Assembly: GCA_030606095.1 (NCBI GenBank)
Contig: JAUWHC010000013.1
Coordinates: forward strand, 1 to 17,767
Direction: 5' to 3'
DNA: 17,767 nt
Origin: Promethearchaeota archaeon
Lineage (GTDB): Archaea; Asgardarchaeota; Lokiarchaeia; Sigyniarchaeales; SOKP01
Under the pieces are notes generated by a model, which worked only from the letters and a program-made list of their open reading frames with translations, was not told where the DNA came from and made no database searches. A program made the translations under genes and the position numbers. How positions within the stretch are numbered: the first letter of the stretch is position 1; each line of letters starts with the position of its first letter. Below, piece after piece: positions 14,784 to 17,767 of this stretch.

Positions 14784-15467
14784 TTGAAGATCGTTATTTT
14801 TGAACCTCATCCAGACGATTTGTTATTCGGACCTGGACCTATTCTTCTTGAATGGATTAAAGAAAAGAAACACGATATCCATATCATTACCGTCACTGAC
14901 GGAAGGGCGTGTTATAGATCTGGAGACGACGTGTATTCCGAAGATGTTGCTAAAATGACCGAAGATGATGTTGCTAAAATGAGGATTAATGAAGCAAAAA
15001 AATCAATTGAATTTTTAGGGCTTCCTCATCGAAATCATTATCTATTTAATTTTCACGACGCCGATGGACAGAAGTATGTGAAAGAAGGGATCGAAAAAGC
15101 AAAGCCAATTATTAAAGATGTGAATAGATTGGTTTTACCAAGCACTCACAACCTTCACGTGGACCATCAAGCTACTCACGATATAGCCGTAGGTGCTGCG
15201 AAAGAACTAAATTTAACAGATATTGAATACCTTGTTTATTTTATTCCCTCCTACGGTAAATTTCAAGAAGATTCGAAGGATCGGCAATTTGAATACACTA
15301 TCGATGAGGTCAAAGCAGAAGTTCTGAAGGAATGGTTAAATATATATCAATCCCAGGCAAAGATCAAATGGACATGGAAAATGTATGCGCGGTTTTTACG
15401 GAAAATACGAACTTGGACTTATGCTAAATATACTTTTGCCGAGATTGGAACATATTATAATTTTTAA
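14784..15467 (+). CDS. PIG-L/LmbE-type zinc-dependent N-deacetylase
   Basis: 227 residues from a TTG at 14784, chosen because GGAG sits six bases upstream and because family members begin MKI-hydrophobic-PHPDD. A longer reading from TTG 14745 adds thirteen residues without support. EPHPDD (7-12) supplies zinc ligands His9 and Asp12 and the probable base Asp11. The usual Glu after HPDD is Leu. LHVDH (124-128) supplies the third zinc ligand, His128. The family removes acetyl groups from N-acetylglucosamine-type sugars and conjugates (GlcNAc-PI, mycothiol precursors, bacillithiol precursors, chitobiose). No membrane anchor or signal peptide is seen, so a cytosolic small-molecule or lipid-linked substrate is likely. 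The C-terminal 40 residues are basic and aromatic. It is followed 26 nt later by the sirtuin gene, probably in one operon. Confidence 0.85.
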   Translation: MKIVIFEPHPDDLLFGPGPILLEWIKEKKHDIHIITVTDGRACYRSGDDVYSEDVAKMTEDDVAKMRINEAKKSIEFLGLPHRNHYLFNFHDADGQKYVKEGIEKAKPIIKDVNRLVLPSTHNLHVDHQATHDIAVGAAKELNLTDIEYLVYFIPSYGKFQEDSKDRQFEYTIDEVKAEVLKEWLNIYQSQAKIKWTWKMYARFLRKIRTWTYAKYTFAEIGTYYNF

Positions 15468-15493
15468 AATAGATCATTTACTATTGTGATTTA

Positions 15494-16246
15494 ATGTCTG
15501 ATGTAGAAAACCTAAAAAAAGCAACTGAAATCTTAAAAAATTCCGAGAAAATCGTTGTGTTTACGGGAGCAGGAGCTTCAACTGAATCCGGGATCGCTGA
15601 CTTTAGAAGCGAGGGAGGTTTGTGGTCTCGCTACGATCCTTCAATCTATGCAAGCTACCACTACTTTCTGGAAGATCCGAGCAAGTTTTGGACTATGCAT
15701 AACGAATTAGTCGATATTGTAGTTAATGCGAAGCCGAATCCAATTCATTATGCGGTTGTTGAGATGGAAAAACTTGGGAAAATAAGTGCAATAATCACTC
15801 AAAATGTAGACGCATTACATCAACGTGCAGGAAGTGGAACTTATAATAATATACCAATTTACGAATTACACGGTTCTTATGAAAAATTAGAATGTATTAG
15901 GTGTAAAAAAGAATTTCTTTTTGAGGAAGTTGAGACTAAGAACGTAAAATATCCCGTTTGTGAATGTAGTGGGTATATAAAACCAAAAGTAGTGCTATTT
16001 GGAGAACCATTGCGCTCAAGCGTGTTAAAAAGAGCAATGAACGCTTGTAGGTCTTGTGATTGTTTTATGATGATAGGAAGCTCTTTACTTGTATCCCCAG
16101 CGAATTTTTTACCCTCCATCGCGAAAGAAAGTGGTGCAAAAGTAATCTTCGTAAATCGAGAGCGTACCGCAATGGACGATATTGCTGATATCTTTTTAAA
16201 AGGTAGTGGAGGAGAAATTTTGCCAGAATTAATCCAAAAACTATGA
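15494..16246 (+). CDS. Sir2-family NAD-dependent protein deacylase (sirtuin)
   Basis: 250 residues, the length of archaeal Sir2 and bacterial CobB. FTGAGASTESGIADFR (23-38) is the NAD-binding block, and ITQNVDALHQ (101-110) is the second conserved block. ELHGS (124-128) contains the catalytic His126. Cys134, Cys137, Cys156 and Cys158 form the structural zinc site in CIRC and CEC. GSSL (195-198) and VNRE (220-223) finish the NAD pocket. The enzyme removes acyl groups from lysine using NAD, making nicotinamide and O-acyl-ADP-ribose; Alba is a known archaeal target in Sulfolobus. The YxxR pair of SIRT5/CobB desuccinylases is not apparent, so deacetylation is favoured. The ATG has GTGA five bases upstream. 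The short gap to the PIG-L gene suggests co-transcription. Confidence 0.93.
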   Translation: MSDVENLKKATEILKNSEKIVVFTGAGASTESGIADFRSEGGLWSRYDPSIYASYHYFLEDPSKFWTMHNELVDIVVNAKPNPIHYAVVEMEKLGKISAIITQNVDALHQRAGSGTYNNIPIYELHGSYEKLECIRCKKEFLFEEVETKNVKYPVCECSGYIKPKVVLFGEPLRSSVLKRAMNACRSCDCFMMIGSSLLVSPANFLPSIAKESGAKVIFVNRERTAMDDIADIFLKGSGGEILPELIQKL

Positions 16247-16545
16247 AAGAAATAAAATCGAGAAATTTACACTGAAATTAAAGCTAATTCTTAATAAAGT
16301 TATTTTTACCAAGAAAAATGATAATATTTAAATAATTTACAGTTAAATGATGAATTGTACACTATTTCAAATAATTTGAATTTTTATTTAATTAATCTCT
16401 AAAATTAAGCGGCAATTTCACTTATTCAAAAATATTTTAAGACACTAATTCAAGTTAGATCGACAAACTTGGTTGGTATATCTTGATAAATTCTATTTAG
16501 GGATTTACGATACAACGGAGTATTTTATAAAGAGGATGTAATTTA
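16247..16545. other. 299-bp gap with no supported gene
   Basis: Very AT-rich between the sirtuin and antiporter genes. The last part, about 16450-16520, is less AT-rich and contains a 30-codon plus-strand open frame without a good start or a recognisable motif. TATTTTATAA at 16521-16530 is a TATA-like box 16-25 nt before the antiporter ATG, and AGAGGATG (16531-16538) is a Shine-Dalgarno-like stretch after it. No tRNA or convincing hairpin is visible. Confidence 0.5.
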
Positions 16546-17505
16546 ATGATTGAAATAATCGTAGCTTTTTTGATTCTCATAGGAGGAGTTGTTATTATAA
16601 TTTTCTCTAGTAGTTTTGCTGTAAAAAATTCAGCATTACTTGCAACAGCCTTAGGGATATCACCATTAATAATTGGAGTAACTTTAGTATCAATAGGAAC
16701 AGATATTTCTGAAATTTTTAATTCAATTATTTCCTGTTCTTTGGGTCACGGAGATATTGATGTAGGAGATTCTGTTGGCTCAGATCTCACGCAACTCACT
16801 TTAGTTTTTGGGCTTCTACCACTAATTTGTGGTGCATTTCATGTTAATAGAAAGGACATAATAATATTAGGTTCTTGCGAAGTTCTGTCTTTATTATTGA
16901 TCTTTACTATTGTTGAGAAAGGTTATATAACTCGTTTGAACGCTCTATTTATGGTTTTCAGCCTTGTAATTTATTTTTGGTTAATATATAACGCTAATAA
17001 AGAGAGCATACTGCATAGAATAGAATTGATAGAAACGCCGCAACCAACAAAGAGTAAAAAAACTCTCCTTTTGTTTGCTGCAATAGGTTTTGTAGGCGTC
17101 ACGGCTGGCTCCTATATCATCGTAAATTCTGTTATTTATATATCGCAAGCTCTAAGTATTCACGAATATATCGTCAGTTTCTTCATCCTCTCAATAGGAA
17201 CCTCGCTACCAGAACTCGTCGTTGATGTACACGCTCTTCGTCATGGCCATCATTCCATAGCAATTGGAGATATAATTGGTTCTTGTATTGTAGATTCTAC
17301 TTTATCTATAGGCATTGGTCAAGTCTTCTTCCCTCAAGCGGTCTCAGCAGAATTAGCGGTACCTACGGTTTTATATACGCTCATTGTTAGTATAATCGTA
17401 ATAGTTGTAGTAGCAGCTAGACAAAAAATGGACAAAAAAGCTGGAGTATTTTTTATATTCCTTTATGCAATGGCTTTTGTATTTCTATTTGGATTAGGAC
17501 TTTAA
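16546..17505 (+). CDS. Ca2+/cation antiporter (CaCA family, YrbG-like)
   Basis: 319 residues with about ten hydrophobic spans split by a basic loop near 163-172, the usual two-half inverted topology. The second alpha repeat is standard: SIGTSLPELVVD (216-227) with Glu223, then GDIIGSCIVD (241-250). The first repeat has the same frame but reads SIGTDISEIFNS (49-60) with Glu56, then GDSVGSDLTQ (74-83). The Pro of the usual GTSLPE is missing and the usual Asn positions are Asp and Gln. Both ion-binding glutamates are kept. Family members exchange Ca2+ against Na+ or H+ in the cytoplasmic membrane. The changed first repeat may alter ion choice or coupling. The start is an ATG with AGAGGATG eight to fifteen bases upstream. 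It is convergent with the partial gene at the right edge. Confidence 0.87.
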   Translation: MIEIIVAFLILIGGVVIIIFSSSFAVKNSALLATALGISPLIIGVTLVSIGTDISEIFNSIISCSLGHGDIDVGDSVGSDLTQLTLVFGLLPLICGAFHVNRKDIIILGSCEVLSLLLIFTIVEKGYITRLNALFMVFSLVIYFWLIYNANKESILHRIELIETPQPTKSKKTLLLFAAIGFVGVTAGSYIIVNSVIYISQALSIHEYIVSFFILSIGTSLPELVVDVHALRHGHHSIAIGDIIGSCIVDSTLSIGIGQVFFPQAVSAELAVPTVLYTLIVSIIVIVVVAARQKMDKKAGVFFIFLYAMAFVFLFGLGL

Positions 17506-17531
17506 GCCTAAACTTTTTTAAGTGAACAGGA

Positions 17532-17767
17532 TTATTCTGGTAAATAAAACTTACATATAGTACACTGTTTTGCTTTCAATCGCCTATCAGGTCCGAGAAT
17601 GATATATTTGCTTTTCATATCCCCGCCGCATTTTGGACAATTTTTCACAAAGTTCTCTTTTATTGAATCTAAAACTTTCTGGATGCTTTTCTCTAGCTGA
17701 AGTAATTCATTTGCGTTTTCTATTATTTTTTTCGCCGAGATAATGCCAATTCCCTTAATCCATGCTA
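17532..17767 (-). CDS. C-terminal part of a helix-hairpin-helix plus zinc-ribbon protein
   Basis: An open minus-strand frame of 77 residues enters from the right edge and ends at TAA (17532-17534). It starts WIKGIGIISAKKIIENANEL, a helix-hairpin-helix-like GIG...A..I pattern that usually binds DNA or RNA non-specifically. A charged helix follows, then CPKCGG and, 25 residues on, CTICK: a four-cysteine zinc ribbon just before the C-terminus. The start and any N-terminal domain lie outside the window. Coding is supported by the ordered motifs and the absence of stops. The combination suggests a nucleic-acid-binding protein, but I do not recognise the family. The stop lies 26 nt from the stop of the convergent antiporter gene. 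Confidence 0.7.
   Translation of the reverse strand, partial: AWIKGIGIISAKKIIENANELLQLEKSIQKVLDSIKENFVKNCPKCGGDMKSKYIILGPDRRLKAKQCTICKFYLPE

Noticed and set aside
16450..16541. A 30-codon plus-strand open frame before the antiporter gene
   Set aside because: No ATG or supported TTG/GTG start near its beginning, no Shine-Dalgarno core, no motif, and its stop overlaps the antiporter leader. Chance is the simplest explanation.
1..17767. tRNA genes, rRNA, CRISPR repeats, transposase or attachment sites
   Set aside because: Reading the intergenic stretches on both strands gave no T-loop-like GGTTCGAATCC string, no regularly spaced repeats and no terminal inverted repeats.

Overview
This AT-rich window looks like chromosomal DNA of an archaeon, most plausibly an Asgard (Promethearchaeota, Lokiarchaeia-like) lineage. 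The archaeal evidence is a Taw2-type wyosine enzyme, a THUMP/Trm11-like tRNA guanosine methylase, TATA-type boxes about 20-30 nt from start codons, GTGA/GGTGA Shine-Dalgarno cores and oligo-T terminators. The Asgard assignment is an inference. It rests on a protein whose N-terminal half reads like the eukaryotic intraflagellar-transport protein IFT52, plus a mixed set of metabolic genes with bacterial relatives. I see no rRNA, tRNA, CRISPR array, insertion sequence or phage gene.

Layout. 1-3988 (all minus): a Trm11/TrmG10-like RNA methylase running off the left edge, an IFT52-like GIFT-domain protein with a C-terminal SAP-like domain, and a membrane acetyltransferase related to heparan-alpha-glucosaminide N-acetyltransferase. 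4156-6475: an MFS transporter convergent with Taw2. 6625-8484: an acyl-CoA synthetase with a perfect 23-bp palindrome in its promoter region. 8526-14556: a possible carbohydrate locus with an FGGY sugar kinase, a HemL-like class III aminotransferase, a DUF2804 protein and a GPH-family sugar:cation symporter. Between the last two lies a decayed FAD/NAD-binding gene fragment. 14784-16246: a PIG-L-type deacetylase and a sirtuin in a probable operon. 16546-17505: a Ca2+/cation antiporter with an unusual first alpha repeat. 17532-17767 (minus): the C-terminal end of a helix-hairpin-helix plus zinc-ribbon protein cut by the right edge.

How the genes may work together. The symporter could import a sugar or glycoside and the FGGY kinase could phosphorylate it. 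The aminotransferase and DUF2804 protein may act on the same or a related compound, but the substrate cannot be read from sequence. Three genes handle acetyl groups (HGSNAT-like transferase, PIG-L deacetylase, sirtuin), without proof that they share a pathway. The two RNA methylases belong to tRNA maturation. Most genes appear to be singly transcribed; PIG-L/sirtuin is the clearest operon pair.

Several starts differ from the longest open frame. Shine-Dalgarno evidence favours TTG at 1329, 2693 and 14784, and ATG at 11795. ATG at 3988 is preferred over the TTG just upstream.
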